Positions 47,801 through 59,800 of a stretch of DNA of 64,000 nucleotides are shown here, in pieces. Under the pieces are notes generated by a model, which saw only the letters and a list, made by a program, of their open reading frames with translations, did not search any database and was not told the origin of the DNA. A program made the translations under genes and the position numbers. The stretch comes from Lanius collurio (taxonomy: Eukaryota; Chordata; Aves; Passeriformes; Laniidae). Where the stretch lies: NCBI GenBank assembly GCA_020086605.1, contig JACBWW010000004.1, positions 31,116,034 through 31,180,033 on the forward strand. The letters are read 5' to 3'. The first letter of the stretch is position 1; every line of letters begins with the position of its first letter.

Positions 47801-50800
47801 CAGTTGTACAGGGAGCAGCATGAAGGCTTAGGAGGAAGGAAGGAAGCACTTTTGCTAAGAGACTATGAATCTACTGGCTACTTACGGTTCAATGCTGACC
47901 GGGGTGGCTTCCCCCACCACCGTAAGAATCGGAGGGGTAACTTCTGAACTATCTGCAACAAGAAGAAAGAACTGCTCAGCTTCACATCTGAGATTTGCTT
48001 TTCACACAGCTTGCAAATCTAATCAGAGCTGTCTGTCTCTCAAAAAAGGTACCCCTAGGCTAAATAATGGAGTTTCAGATGACCAGGAATTTGCCTTCCT
48101 CCCCTCAGCAGTTCAAGATACTGACAATATGCGAGAGGAACTGACTTTTCCATTCTCAAGAACGTCAGTAGGGGGTGTTGCAGGTTGCATGTGAACGGCA
48201 TCTTAACACCCGTGCTTAGATGCAGCAACACTGCATTTCCCCTATTCCAGCTCCCCAAACAATCATCAAGAAGCCCCAGTTTCACACAACCACACCTCCT
48301 AAGGGCATGATCTTCCTCCTAATGCTCTAAAGTTCCTAATTATAAACTAGGCAAGAAAGAAAGGTTGAAGTGAAACTCACTTGATCTAAGCAGAGTTCTG
48401 TGACCACTTTTGGGAGTCACTGGAGGTGGAACCGAATGACCACTTGAGGAGAGGATAGCGTTAAAATACAGCCCAGATCCTTCTCTCACTGGACTAAGAA
48501 TTGGTGGAGGAGTGTAAGGAGGTAGCTCAAAGTTCCTGTCTGAAGGATGGTCTGCCAGACGGACAGGGGACCGTAAGTGGCTCTGATACGGAGTAATGTT
48601 GGAATAAACAGGCGGTGCAATAAAGGTGCCAGCTTTCGGTGGTATGAAGAGTGGCTCGGGTCTTGGCCGTTGCTTTGGTTTTCGGGCAAAGCCCTCTGCC
48701 TCATCCTTTGGAACAGCATCATCATGCTATTAGAAAAATAAAAAAATTACATAGTTAATTTAGTTTTAAAACCTCAGGTTGTTTGAAAAACTTGACTGAA
48801 ATGACAACATTTTTTCATGGCAGCTCAAAATCTGGACAGGACAGTTGGAGGATGTCTCAACAATTAGCAGAAGGGGAAAGTGAAAGGAAGAAGACAGGGA
48901 AGGGAATGGACTGGACACAAGAACTATTAGGTAGCAGCTCTAGCTCATGTGATCATGCAGTTATATTTTACAAGAACTACATGTACATCTGGTCCAACCT
49001 TCATGGCAGCTTTAAAAGAGAACAAAAAAGCACAGCAGAACCCTGGTATAGATACTCCAGAACCCTGATACAGATACATGGTGACACCAGATAGTGATAA
49101 GAGAATAGAATTCAATATAATGGTGTTTTGTTAGGTGGTCAAGCATTTAAATGCAGAGAAACCTCCTCAGATGCCTGCCATTTCTCTGGTAGCTGAAGAT
49201 TCTGTTGTACTTCTGGATAGCAGAGAAAGAAAATAAAAAAGTCTACACACTCATCACTACCATGCTGCAGGGGAACAATCAAGTACTGACCTTCAGAATT
49301 CAGTAAAAGGTTTCAATTCCATGAGAATAAATTTTCACTTTGGACTTTATTCACATTGAGAGAGATATGTGCACTACTTAGAATTTATTAGTAACTATGT
49401 ATGTATGAAGAAAGCTCTCTTTACACAAACAGACTATTATTCTAGCCTTGTTGCCCATCTGGCTTTATTCACTATTTAGTGAATTCAGTGAGGCATTGCT
49501 TGGCTGTACTAGTATTAGCTGTAGGTCATGAAAAGCCAGGAATGCCCAAATATATGACAGTATTAAGATTTAAAAAATCCCCAGACTACATACATTCAAA
49601 GTTCAAGCCTTGAGGTCGAACTACTTTAATAGAAAAAAGTTCATGGCTAAAAACTATGTGATTAAATCTAACAGATCTGGCTCATCTTTGGTATCTTAGT
49701 CCATCCATACCTGACTTGAGGTGTCCATGTTAGTATTACGATTAGATCGCCTCCGAGTGACTATCACAGAAGGCTTCCGTTCACAAGGAGCTCGATCGTT
49801 TGTTTGGCCTCTCTGGAGCTTTCCATCCTCAGACTTTTCCTTTTCAAGGCTCTGCAAGTCAATTTTTCTCACTGGCACAGACACAGGAATGATAAGAGGC
49901 ACAAGGCTGTTATCCTCCCGGGCTTTTTTGGGAGCTGGTGAAGAACTGGCAAATTCCACAACACTTTTTGAAGCCGCAGTAGGTCCTGGAGCTGTTATCA
50001 GCACACTCTTCTTCTCCTCTGAATTATCCAGTTCCTGACAAGAAAAATAGATTCCTAAAAAGTTCTGCATTACTTACATAATAAATCAGATACCATCTCA
50101 CTTTCAGTGTATATCAAGTCTCATGATATACATTTGCAATTTTCAAGTTGAAATGGATTTGGAAGTGTTACTGGAGAAAAAGTAATACTTCATGGTGTTA
50201 CTAAAATTTCACAGAATTACTTGAGGATTGCCTGTAGTCTCAACTACTAGAACACTTATATACATCATTCTTAAGAATTATTTTACTACCTATGTTTTGA
50301 CATTTTATTTTCTATATGAATTTGTATCCTGCTTTATAACTTTCAACAAAGGCTCTTCAGTTTTAGTAAAGCTAAAAAGCTGAAGATTATTAATTTCAAA
50401 CACTGAATTTCTGCTCCAGGGAAGACTGAACCATGATAATATCATAATTAAATCTCTCACATGCAAAAAATAACCAAACCAAGAGTTAGCTTTTTGCTTC
50501 ATCTTTTTTTTTTCTGATTTATAGGACAAAAAGATCTTTCCTTATTATAACTGGAGCCTCTGAGTTCTGTTGTCTAACCAGGCCTGAGCCTGAAGTACTT
50601 TTGCTCAGCAGAATCAACAAGATATTATCTGCAAGCCAGCACTTTTTGCACTGATATTTCAGCTTCCATGTCTGTTTTATTTATGGAAGTCCTAGAAAAT
50701 TGAGCTCCAAGGAGATGGGAATGGAGGATGGATAAACACATGGATCCTGTAATATCTAATGGCTTCAGGTACTGCTAGCAATCAATGATTTCTATTCCTT

Positions 50801-53800
50801 TGAATTACTATCCAAACATTCCACTCTCAATTCATAGATTCTAAGCTGAGTTGCCAGCTCACTTAGAAGCCAGATACTTAAAACTTTCAAAAACACCTCT
50901 CTCCAGGGATGTAAAAGGCCTGCTTGAGCTCTGATGAAGCGCAGTGCAGAACTGTAGAAGATGCTCCTTTTGGTGTTTCAGAACATCTCCCCAGCTTTGA
51001 GCTCTGTGTGGAAAGCCTTTGGACAGGATTAGGTATGCAAAGTCACCCTCTGTCAGAGCCAGTGTACAGAGGAACCTACCTGTGTTTTTTAGGTAAAATC
51101 TAAGGTACATAATCTCTCAGGTATAACAAGAGGTTTCCAACCTGGACTTGCAAAATTTTGCAGAGATTTACTGAAGCCCTCAAACAGAATCTATTGTTTG
51201 CCATTACGAGTCTCTAATCCTGATTAAAAAGCCAGCATGAGCAGGTTCTGTCATAAGGGCTCAGACACACTGCAGTCACTTCACTGTGGTCACAGATCAA
51301 GAAAGCCCTTCAGCTTCACTGATGAGTGAGAATCCCACTTTGCCACTCTATTTATATTGCAGGAAGCACAAGTGTATTGTCACAACATGCATCAGCCAGA
51401 GCCTGGGGTTTGTGCTCTGGCCTCTGTCCAAATGAGAGACCTGATAATTTCTGTTGGTTTTAAGAGCAAACAAGTCTACTCTGGAAAACATGAGGCCTTC
51501 AAAATAAGCCAGGTAACAATATTAAGCACATAAAATCTACCATATCAAGAAGATTCAGGACAGCCTCCTTTCAAGACCTTTCATTAGAGTTGGGCTAAAT
51601 GTGCACAGAAAGATTTATCCCATAACTGACCCTGCAGTTTACAAGTCTGACTGCTTCTTCACAGAGACTGCAGATGTTCGCTCCCACCACACAGTGATGG
51701 AACACTGTAATGTCACAAGTGGCATCCATTGTCCCAGAACACGCCTCAGGAGAAATTAATGAGCTCTGAGGACCTGCTTTCAGGCCGGTGACAGGCGCCT
51801 GTACTTTCCCATAAAACTACTAATTTTGGATTTGGAGGGCATTCATCATGTTCATCATGCTGACAGACATCACTAGAGTTCACTACCTCTAGATAGCAAG
51901 GAGTTCTTGTAAATTTTTGTATCTTCCCTCCACCACTTTCTGGGTACATCAATAAGCATGTAATGCCAATGTGAATATGTGAACAAGCACCAATTCTGAC
52001 CAATCTAGAAACATCAGGTACTTCCTGTGTGCTACACAGACCTCTGTAGGTCAAGAGACATGAACTGATTTGCTAACTACAAGGAGGAAATTATGGCAGC
52101 TAGTCACACAAAAGTGTCACTTTCCTCTGGCTTTATGATCGGTTAACGAAGCTCCTTTTATTTTCAAGACTGGGGGGCAACCAGCAAAGGACTCCTCGTC
52201 AATGATGGAAGAGATGACCCCTCTGAGACAAAAGGAGACCTGAACAGTAGTATAATAGAGAAAAGACACCAGTGAAAACTAAATATAAATAGTTGAGATA
52301 TCCTTAAAAATGTTCTTGTCCACACACCGAAGCTTTTCACGAAAAGTTCAAACAGACCTAAGGTTACCTAAGAGGGGACATGACTAATTTTGGAATTAAG
52401 CCTTTTGCTTCAGATCCCTGAATAGTTTCTCAACTGTTCGAGAGGTAAGCACAGTAAGGTAACTCAGAGGTAAGCAGAAAGGAGTCTCTGATTAAGGGAT
52501 GGGACTTTCATTTGTAGACCTGCTAGGGGATTTTTGGCTACCTCAGCATCCCTGTTGCAGAATTTGGGGCAGGAGAGCTGCTGAACAACTGCAGCAAGTG
52601 CAACATGTGGCACTTTCATTTAGACTCTCGCATAAATACTGAGGGATGAGCTAGTAATCTAGAATCCTCCTGGAAATCCATAGAAACCCGTCAGATGTTC
52701 CAGCATTGATCCTGTCTATCCCTCAAGCTGTTTCTAAAAAACTTATAATTCTCAGAAAAACCCAACTACAACAGCTGGAAGAACTGTTCCAAGGCCAGTT
52801 CTGTGATCAGATAAGAAACCATACCAGCCTTTTAAAAACACCTGCCCACAGAGTGCTTTCTGCCATCATTCTGCATTATCTGCATGAAGGAGAGGCAGCT
52901 TCTGACTGCAGTCAAACCAAAGTTTGTGCATGAAGGAGGCAAGTCCAGAACTACAATTCTGCAAACAAAACTTTTTTTTCCTTTTGTTTGTGGCAGCTGG
53001 TGCCCTGCCCTGTGCCACGGGAAAGCAGCCAGGTAACCAAAACCTGTCTTCCTTCCATAAAGAAATATTTAAATTCAGACACTCTTTAAGAGAAACATTC
53101 AGATTTGAAAAAAGTTTTCTGTACTTTTAGAAGACAACAAATCACACTGAAACCATTAAACTAAAAGTTGAGAATTTACTGCAGCCTGTAGGCAGCCATA
53201 AGCTTACATCACCTGAAAAAAAGGCAGCCACAGGCAGCTCTGGTGCAAAGCATCAGTTGTGACACTGCCTGCAGACAGATATTGCTGTCCAGAGTACTAT
53301 TTTTGCATAAGGAACACATACCTAGACCGGGATGTTCACGAAATTGGTTCAAATTACAAATATTATCTTCTTTAATCAATAATTTAACTCTATGGCCTTC
53401 TACACAGTCTTCTATGCAGAGAAGGCTTCTAGGTCATTTTTAACAGAAAGACACTCGTAGGAGAAGCAGACCACTCTCATTCAGCAAACTTATTTTCTTT
53501 TTCTCCCTCACACAATATTCAACACACTAAAGATGTAAAATCCATCAGAGCTCTGGTAAGAACGTTACCATCTTTCAAAACCTCATTCTGAAAGCCTGAA
53601 GAATTCTAAATATAAAGAGTTCTTCTGCTAGTGCCATTATAGAAGCTGCTTGCATAACTGCAAAGAACAAAAGAGCATCTGTCAAAACACTTCTCTGGTC
53701 TTTACATTATAAATCAGACTGCAAGCAGACGTGCCTCCAAACGGCCAATTTCTTGCTTCATCTCTCAGGGCCTTTTCCTAGATGCTCTATTTGCTTCTTC

Positions 53801-56586
53801 TTGACACTCTGTTAGTGATCCAAGTGCAATGTGAATTGCGGGCCTTCTGCAATGTAACCACACAATGGCTGGGAAAGTATGAGCAAATACACCACGCTAC
53901 TATGTACTACCAGCCTTTACCCAATCTGCTTACTCAACTGGAGTTAGAGCACAAAGGATGGAAGACAGCATCAACCAAGTCACTGTTTGCTTTCTGCTGT
54001 CCAAGAGATGGAGTAGGCTATGGATATTCACCTCATTGTTTATTAGTTCAGTTGTTTCACTCAAACAGCACATTCCTCTAAGGAAGAGATGGGAAACAAC
54101 AGTGACAGACAGACTAGGCAAAAAAGGATGATGAGAACAAAACAGGGAATAAAATGTCATCCTCTTTGTTGTCTGTAAAGCAACTCAAGTGTCAAAACTA
54201 TAGGTAAAAGTAGCTCATGCAACATCTGCATTTCATCAGCCTTTGGCAACAAAACTTCCAAGGAAAAGTGTGCCTCATAAGAAGCACTCAGTGAAAGATT
54301 AGTCAAACCCCAACTCTAAGAAAATCTTCAAAAACAATCCCTCATAAAATCCCCACCCAACTCCAAAAATCCCATCACTTGTCTCCCAATTGGGTAGTTA
54401 ATTTTGAACTCTGTCATCTTGCCATATGGAATATATATGGTACAGTTTAGACTGATGGGATAACAAAAGGTTAGGAGTAGTGAACTACCAAATCAGTCAG
54501 CACTACATTTCCTCCCCATTAAGTCCTGCATGAAGTCTATAGGCAGATAGGTCACTCCACAGCCCTCAGGTCATTCTCAGAAACAGGACGCTGCATGAGA
54601 CAGACTTTTGTCATACCTGGTATAGGTTCTTCTTCATGTAACTGAAGCTTTCTTATGCTTTTAATATTTGTGAAATATTGAACATGTAAACTGCATTATG
54701 TAATTTTTAGATAGCACATTTTAAAAACCCTTCCAACTGCTGAAACTGAAAAACTGGCAGGTAAGCTAAGTCTTTTAACAGAAAAGAAAGAGAACGTTAA
54801 ATTGGTAAAAAGACAACAAGTAAATTACTTAGACTTGCCTCTCAAAATTCCTGATCACCTTGAGACCTAAGATGATTTATTTTGATGTCATGGGCTAAAA
54901 TAACATTTTAGCTGTGTTAGGGAAATAAAACTGTCCCTTAGTGGTTTCACTACATTACATCTCTGTTCTCCCACATCTATGAATTACAGTAGCTGAACTT
55001 ACATGCCTCCAGAGCTGCCCTTGCTGCATACTTCAAGGTACCATCCTATCCTGCATACGTACATAAATTCCTTTCATTTCAGCCCTATTTTGTAGTCTAA
55101 AACATATTGGTTAGGGTCTATACCTTACCTTTACATTCTGAAGAGAAGCCAGCTCAACAGCTTTTTGGGCCAAAGTCAGCAAATTGGCCTCTTGAGAAAC
55201 ACGTCGTCTCCGTCGGGTACTCTGGATTACACCACCTCTGACACTCTGAAAATCATCAGTTCTCTGAGTGTTTTCTGCAGGTGCTGCTGCCTGTTTCTCC
55301 TCATCTTTACCATTCTGGGCTGCAGCTTGCCTATCTGTTTCCATCTGGCACTGCTCACTATTGACCAGGACATCCTTCTGCCCCAGATCCAACCTTCTGG
55401 GTTGCAAATAGCTACTTTTATTGTGGGCCAGTGACTCAGGTGGCTGCTGTAATGGGACCTCTTGCTGATGTGTTTGCCAGTGATGCAGAAATAAATTGCC
55501 AGGTTGTTCTTCTGCCTGCTTAGAAGTCAACACTTCTCCTGCAGATGTCAGCAGGACACCTTCTTTGGAGAGTCTCCGTGATCTCCTTGGAAAGGGAATC
55601 TGGGTCTGAGGTAGCACTGTCTGTTGGTTCTGCTCTGTTAATGCCTTGAATAGCTCCTGGTTCCTCTCTGCTTGCTGAAACTGGTGTGGTATCATGTGAT
55701 GCTGAGGTGCTGCAGCTGCCACATGAGGCTGAGCTATGGAAGTTGTTTGCTGCAGACCGAAGGCTTGCGTGGCAGCCTGTTGCTGCTGCTGCTGCTGAGG
55801 ATAGAAATTTTCAAAGAGTTGTAGCTGGGGAAGAGCTTGCTGTTTTTGTTGCGCAGTAAATGCTGGACTGGACGAAGTTGGGGCTTCTTGAAAGACATGC
55901 AACAACTCAGGAAGACCTTGCTTTTGACCTTGGTGACCAAATGCAAGCTGGAAAGGCTGCAATGGCAGACTTTGATTCTGCTGCTGCTGTTTCTGCATTT
56001 GATGAAAAGAATTCATTTGAGCTTGTTGTCTAACTAGGGCTTGCTGTTCCAGCTGAGCCTTCTGGGACATCATCTGCTGGACAGCATCTCCATATAAATC
56101 CAGCTGTGACACAAACACTCCTTTCTCTTGATTTCTTTTAAGGGCTTCTGGGTGGCCATAGAAGCCTGGGGCACCAGCATTGGAGTGGGGTCCCTTTGGG
56201 TTGCCCCCAAAAACCATACTGTGGTTCCACACTGAAGGTGGAGACTGCCAGTGGCTGTCACCCCTCTCTGGCAACCGGTTTCCCATTAGCGAATTCTGCC
56301 ATTTGACAGCTGTTACTGACTGGGGCATCATCACTGATTCTCCCCTATCTTGATTGTAAACAGAGTTCATCAAAGCAACATTGTTGGATGCACTTGTTAA
56401 TCCTCCTGCATGAGAAATCTCCATAGTTTGGGAGACTGGTATATTCCCTCCGTGACCATAGTACTGTCCTTCTTTAAGCTGCTGCTGTGGTTCTTTTGAA
56501 GGCACAGCTATGTCTTGCTCATTAAAATAAGCAACTCGTTTCCCAGTCCTTTTGCTTGAAGACTTTTGCTGAGCCTGAAGATTCAT
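35635..56586 (-). CDS. MIDEAS: Mitotic deacetylase-associated SANT domain protein (ELMSAN1)
   Basis: Scaffold subunit of the nuclear MiDAC complex; its ELM2-SANT module recruits and activates HDAC1/2, with DNTTIP1 as partner. Coding exons, 5' to 3': 56586-55129, 50034-49711, 48726-48381, 47952-47886, 43179-43037, 42195-42092, 40764-40689, 39557-39469, 38316-38167, 37962-37780, 37377-37178, 35845-35635; 1116 aa (human about 1045). Residues 1-486 are Gln-rich and probably disordered, and end with the conserved [14 protein letters not shown] and [20 protein letters not shown] motifs. The ELM2 domain is about 733-840 ([30 protein letters not shown]) and the SANT about 841-893 ([34 protein letters not shown]). 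A poly-Glu run lies at 943-954. The C2H2 finger uses C1042, C1045, H1058 and H1062. The tail is Ser-rich and acidic. All junctions keep frame; no defect seen. Confidence 0.96.
37178..37377 (-). CDS. MIDEAS: MIDEAS coding exon 11
   Basis: Basic linker and the first half of the zinc finger ([15 protein letters not shown]). Acceptor TTTGCAAAG, donor GTAAGA. Confidence 0.92.
37780..37962 (-). CDS. MIDEAS: MIDEAS coding exon 10 (poly-Glu linker)
   Basis: Encodes [14 protein letters not shown], then a run of 12 Glu and a charged linker ending EQTLQDGVI. The acceptor GGTGAAG|AG is chosen because it keeps phase and matches the mammalian boundary; using the next AG would break the frame. Confidence 0.88.
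38167..38316 (-). CDS. MIDEAS: MIDEAS coding exon 9 (SANT, second part)
   Basis: Encodes [20 protein letters not shown] and [12 protein letters not shown], 50 codons. Acceptor AAACAACAG, donor GTAAGT. Confidence 0.95.
39469..39557 (-). CDS. MIDEAS: MIDEAS coding exon 8 (SANT, first part)
   Basis: Encodes [20 protein letters not shown] and KDFFLVQKL; acceptor ACCTACAG, donor GTAAGT. Confidence 0.95.
40689..40764 (-). CDS. MIDEAS: MIDEAS coding exon 7 (ELM2 end)
   Basis: A 76-base exon encoding [20 protein letters not shown] and DYHYTG. Acceptor TATCTAAG, donor the weak GTTTGT. Confidence 0.91.
42092..42195 (-). CDS. MIDEAS: MIDEAS coding exon 6 (ELM2 core)
   Basis: A 104-base exon encoding [20 protein letters not shown] and [15 protein letters not shown]. 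Acceptor GGAAACAG, donor GTGAGT. Easy to miss because no ATG opens the frame. Confidence 0.94.
43037..43179 (-). CDS. MIDEAS: MIDEAS coding exon 5 (ELM2 start)
   Basis: Encodes [13 protein letters not shown] and [11 protein letters not shown]; acceptor CTCTGCAG, donor GTAAGA. Confidence 0.94.
43432..43471. repeat. Short tandem duplication in a MIDEAS intron
   Basis: About 19 bases (AGCTTCCAATAATCCTC and AGCTTTCAATAATCCTC) occur twice, 21 bases apart. Confidence 0.7.
43584..43650 (-). mobile_element. Degraded CR1-like fragment
   Basis: CCATCTAGTCCAACTTCCC followed by AAAGCAGGATCAA resembles the antisense 3' end of CR1 (compare 13080-13140). Short and diverged. Confidence 0.45.
45727..45790 (+). 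mobile_element. CR1 3'-end fragment, sense orientation
   Basis: CTGCTCTGAGCAGGGACTTG then GACCAGATGATCTTCAGAGA matches the conserved CR1 3' tail; opposite orientation to the copy at 13061. Confidence 0.6.
47886..47952 (-). CDS. MIDEAS: MIDEAS coding exon 4
   Basis: A 67-base exon encoding [20 protein letters not shown]; acceptor TGTTGCAG, donor GTAAGT. Confidence 0.93.
48381..48726 (-). CDS. MIDEAS: MIDEAS coding exon 3
   Basis: Acceptor TTCTAATAG, donor GTGAGT; encodes the strongly conserved [19 protein letters not shown] and [20 protein letters not shown]. Confidence 0.95.
49037..49080. repeat. 22-bp tandem duplication in a MIDEAS intron
   Basis: AGAACCCTGGTATAGATAC (49037) and AGAACCCTGATACAGATAC (49059) are adjacent copies at a 22-base period. 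Confidence 0.75.
49711..50034 (-). CDS. MIDEAS: MIDEAS coding exon 2
   Basis: Acceptor TTCTTGTCAG, donor GTATGG; 108 codons with conserved [13 protein letters not shown] and [11 protein letters not shown]. Confidence 0.95.
55129..56586 (-). CDS. MIDEAS: MIDEAS coding exon 1
   Basis: Starts [17 protein letters not shown], as the mammalian protein starts MNLQAQ. 486 codons, Gln-rich, with a pure CAG-type run at 55779-55797. Donor GTAAGG at 55128. The exon extends upstream as 5' UTR to an acceptor near 56822. Confidence 0.95.
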
Positions 56587-56821
56587 GGTTCAGTCTATTC
56601 TCCCAGCCACACACACAGTATTTATAATCCACCCATCCCTGAGGTTGGGGGAGGAAAGGCACAGCAGTCTCTCTTTTCCATTCAGCTTTAGTAATAAAGG
56701 GCAGGAAAGAAGTCCAGATGAAAGTGCATTCACTTCCCTTTTCTTTGTGTGCTTCTCACACTTCTTTTCACTCTTACACTTTGTGGTCCAGAGCCCAGTA
56801 GGGTCCACTTAGTTACAGTTC
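56587..56821 (-). other. MIDEAS: 5' UTR part of the MIDEAS start-codon exon
   Basis: On the minus strand an acceptor CTATTTCAG ends at 56822, and about 235 bases of non-coding sequence precede the ATG. At least one upstream non-coding exon is therefore inferred. Confidence 0.6.
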
Positions 56822-59800
56822 CTGAAATAGAGAAGCAATTGCAATGAATCATCAAGAGACATAACTAGCCTATGAACGTTCATGTGATAAGCAATAATGT
56901 GCACGTCTGTCCCATTTCCCATGGAAATGAAGGCCAAGACAATACATGGAAGAAACAACAGATCTGACCTGCTAGAAGAATGCAAAACAAAACAACTTGG
57001 TTTTACAGGACAGATATCTCACTGTACTTGCATGATGCAACTCCCAACTGCACACAGAATTCTGACTAATCACTTAAATTCATCCTGAAAGTTTTACTCT
57101 GAAACTACCTCTGATCTGGCCAATTACTTCCATGTCTTCCTGTAGCCAGAATAATCTGGTTTTAATTTCAACTGAAAACCACAAAACAAAAAACCCTCAT
57201 GGCTTGCCAAAAGGCCACATTTCCCTAAGACCTTTAAAAGAGACACAGGTATGTGAAGGCTGCAGCCAAAATGCAGCAAGATGCTCAGTTCAGTATTTGG
57301 AAGGAAAAGGATCAGGCAACAGCCAATCAGTCACAGACACACACCACCAATGATTACAAATGCTTCCAGTTAAGAACTGCCCATCCAGCATCCAAGCACT
57401 GGAGACTAGGCCTGCTCAACCTGTTGCTCTCTCAGATGTTTTTTTCAAAAGCTGAAAGCAACTGCTCCTGCTCAGGTCACACTCACTGAAAGGCAGTTCA
57501 GGCACCTGCTGTTGCTGCAGCTGCTCCCAGACATCAGCAAATACCTGTTTGTGTAAAGCTACAAATGTAATAGGAGAAAGCCTTTCCAGAACAAGTACTC
57601 TACAACAATTTTACCCTCTTACCCTCTTCTTCCATGAAGAAAAGCTATCCATAAACTCTAAGAGCCTAGCTTGCAGAATTAAGGTCTAATGTGTGAACAC
57701 ATACACTCATATTTCTATTTGGACGCCTAAAAGCTTTTTAGATGCTTAGTTTAAAATTCAATTATATTCTTAGATAACTACTACAAACATTCTAGTGTAA
57801 GTCTCTAATCCTATCGTTTTCACTGTGCACTCTGTTCCACTTTAAATCACATTGCCAATATATTCCAGGAAAATTATAACAAATTGTTGAAAATCTATTC
57901 TTACTACATCCCTTCTGTTACATAATCAAGTTTCTCTTGAGTGAAGCAGGTAAGATCAACACACACATCCCCTCTAATGAAACCTGCAATCTATTTATCC
58001 ATCTTTCTAAAATGAAAAATAATAAACCAAAATTATATAGCACACTGAAGTCCTGTAACCTGAGCTTCCTCAGACAGATATGGGTACAGTGCAGGTTTTA
58101 ATACTGAGGTGGGGTTGGGAACATGACAAGGAGGAAAAGACAAAGAGTTTTAATTAACTTACGCAACTTCCACCTCAGAGGCCAAACCTGGCCTCAGTGC
58201 TACTGGAACCATGGGACTGTGCTTCAGAGTGAAGTGACTCACTTCCTCAGGCTGTTACATAGCTGTTCCCCCACACTGCCTCCCCTTCGCCTTGGCTACA
58301 AATCATGGACCTCTGCCACCCAGCATCACGGAGCCAGGGCATTCCTCCCTCCTCTAAGCACAACGACTCAGCTCATTTTCCAAGACTATCAAAACAGGAC
58401 GAAAATAACTCTAGGAGAAATTATGGACACGTGAGACGGAAAATTCTCTCTAAACTGCAACTAGTACACAAATGAAGATTTCATAAAGTAAGTTTTTCCT
58501 ACTTCAAAACTTCACTAGGAGAGGAAAAAACATCTTTCAGCAGAAAACTGAATCCCTGGTAGCAAAAATGCAGAGGTAGAAAAGTTGCTATATGCCCCTC
58601 AGAAGCTATGTTAACCTGTCTCCTTGCTTTCTGCAGCATTGCAAATGTATCAGAGATAACAGCTAAACCTCAATTACTGAGGTAACACATAAAAGAGTGG
58701 TTGGTTTCTAATGGTCTTACTTTGTGGAATTATCACAAGCTATTTTTCTCTCCAAACTAGGTAACTTTTTCCTTCTACTGGTGCTTCTAAGTGCTTTTGT
58801 ATTGATCAGTCACATAATTCTGATAAAAAGAATGCAAGGTTTCTGTGTGTTAGAAGACATTACCACTAGATCAAGTTTTAACCTGCCAGACAGCTTTCTG
58901 AAATTCTGCTGTGGGTTCTTCTACTCTTTGAAGAAAAACACAACAGTATCTGTCAAAAAGATGGCATTCAACTTTGACCAAAGAAAGAAAGAAAATGAGC
59001 GAGCCCCATTGATGCTGTTCTTAATAGCCGTGGCTGGGATTTGCAGCTACCACCCAGAAAAGTACCCAGAAGATCTTTAGCAAGAGGACTCTCCCTTTAG
59101 TAAGAAAGCACTGCATTAGCACAACTTTCCTAGCCTACATTTGTGTGGACTTTGGTTCTGCTTTTTCTATTAGTAGATAAGAAGACCATAGCGTCACAAG
59201 GTCTAACTCAGATCAGTTTAGAACTGCAACAATATGGGAAAGAGATCTAACAAAACTATTAAGATGCATCGTGTAAAAAGGAGTAAACTCAGGGATAACC
59301 TTAATAAGGAAAAGGAATATGTACAACTGAAATTGCCATTCAGCACAAAACCCAGGATAGTGAAAAGGACATTACCAGGGAGAAAAGAGACTTAAAACAA
59401 AACATGCTTACTGAACATCCCAGTTCACCCAGCTACATGCAAAAATAACTATTTCCTAAGAGATCACCAAGATAAAAGAGGATTTTTTGCATCTGGTATT
59501 TAATGGTAAAAGAAAATTATCACAAAATTAGCTTTTCAGAAGTTATTTCTGTATAGAAAAACTGCATAGAAGTATCTTCTATGTCATCCTAATAGTAACA
59601 GTCCATAGTTCAAGCTGCAATGATAAATGTTCAAGTTGCAGCATGACTATGATTCAGGAAAGCTCATGCTTGGCAGCTTCACTGCATGAGCACTGCTGGC
59701 TCTCTGACTAAACAGGCTTCCCTCCCTGAGGTTGGGGGAATGAGCTCACACAATCATCATCCTAGCCAATTACCAGCTTTGGGGTTTTTTGTTTTGTTTT

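Larger units (their letters stand above)
35846..55128 (-). other. MIDEAS introns between coding exons
   Basis: Eleven introns, the longest 50035-55128 and 43180-47885. Apart from two CR1-like fragments and two small tandem duplications, I see nothing recognisable; many short open frames here have no coding signature. Confidence 0.7.

Noticed and set aside
58724..59080. 118-codon + strand frame with a hydrophobic N-terminus
   Set aside because: No recognised family, AT-driven composition, no promoter or splice context; about what chance gives in 64 kb on six frames.
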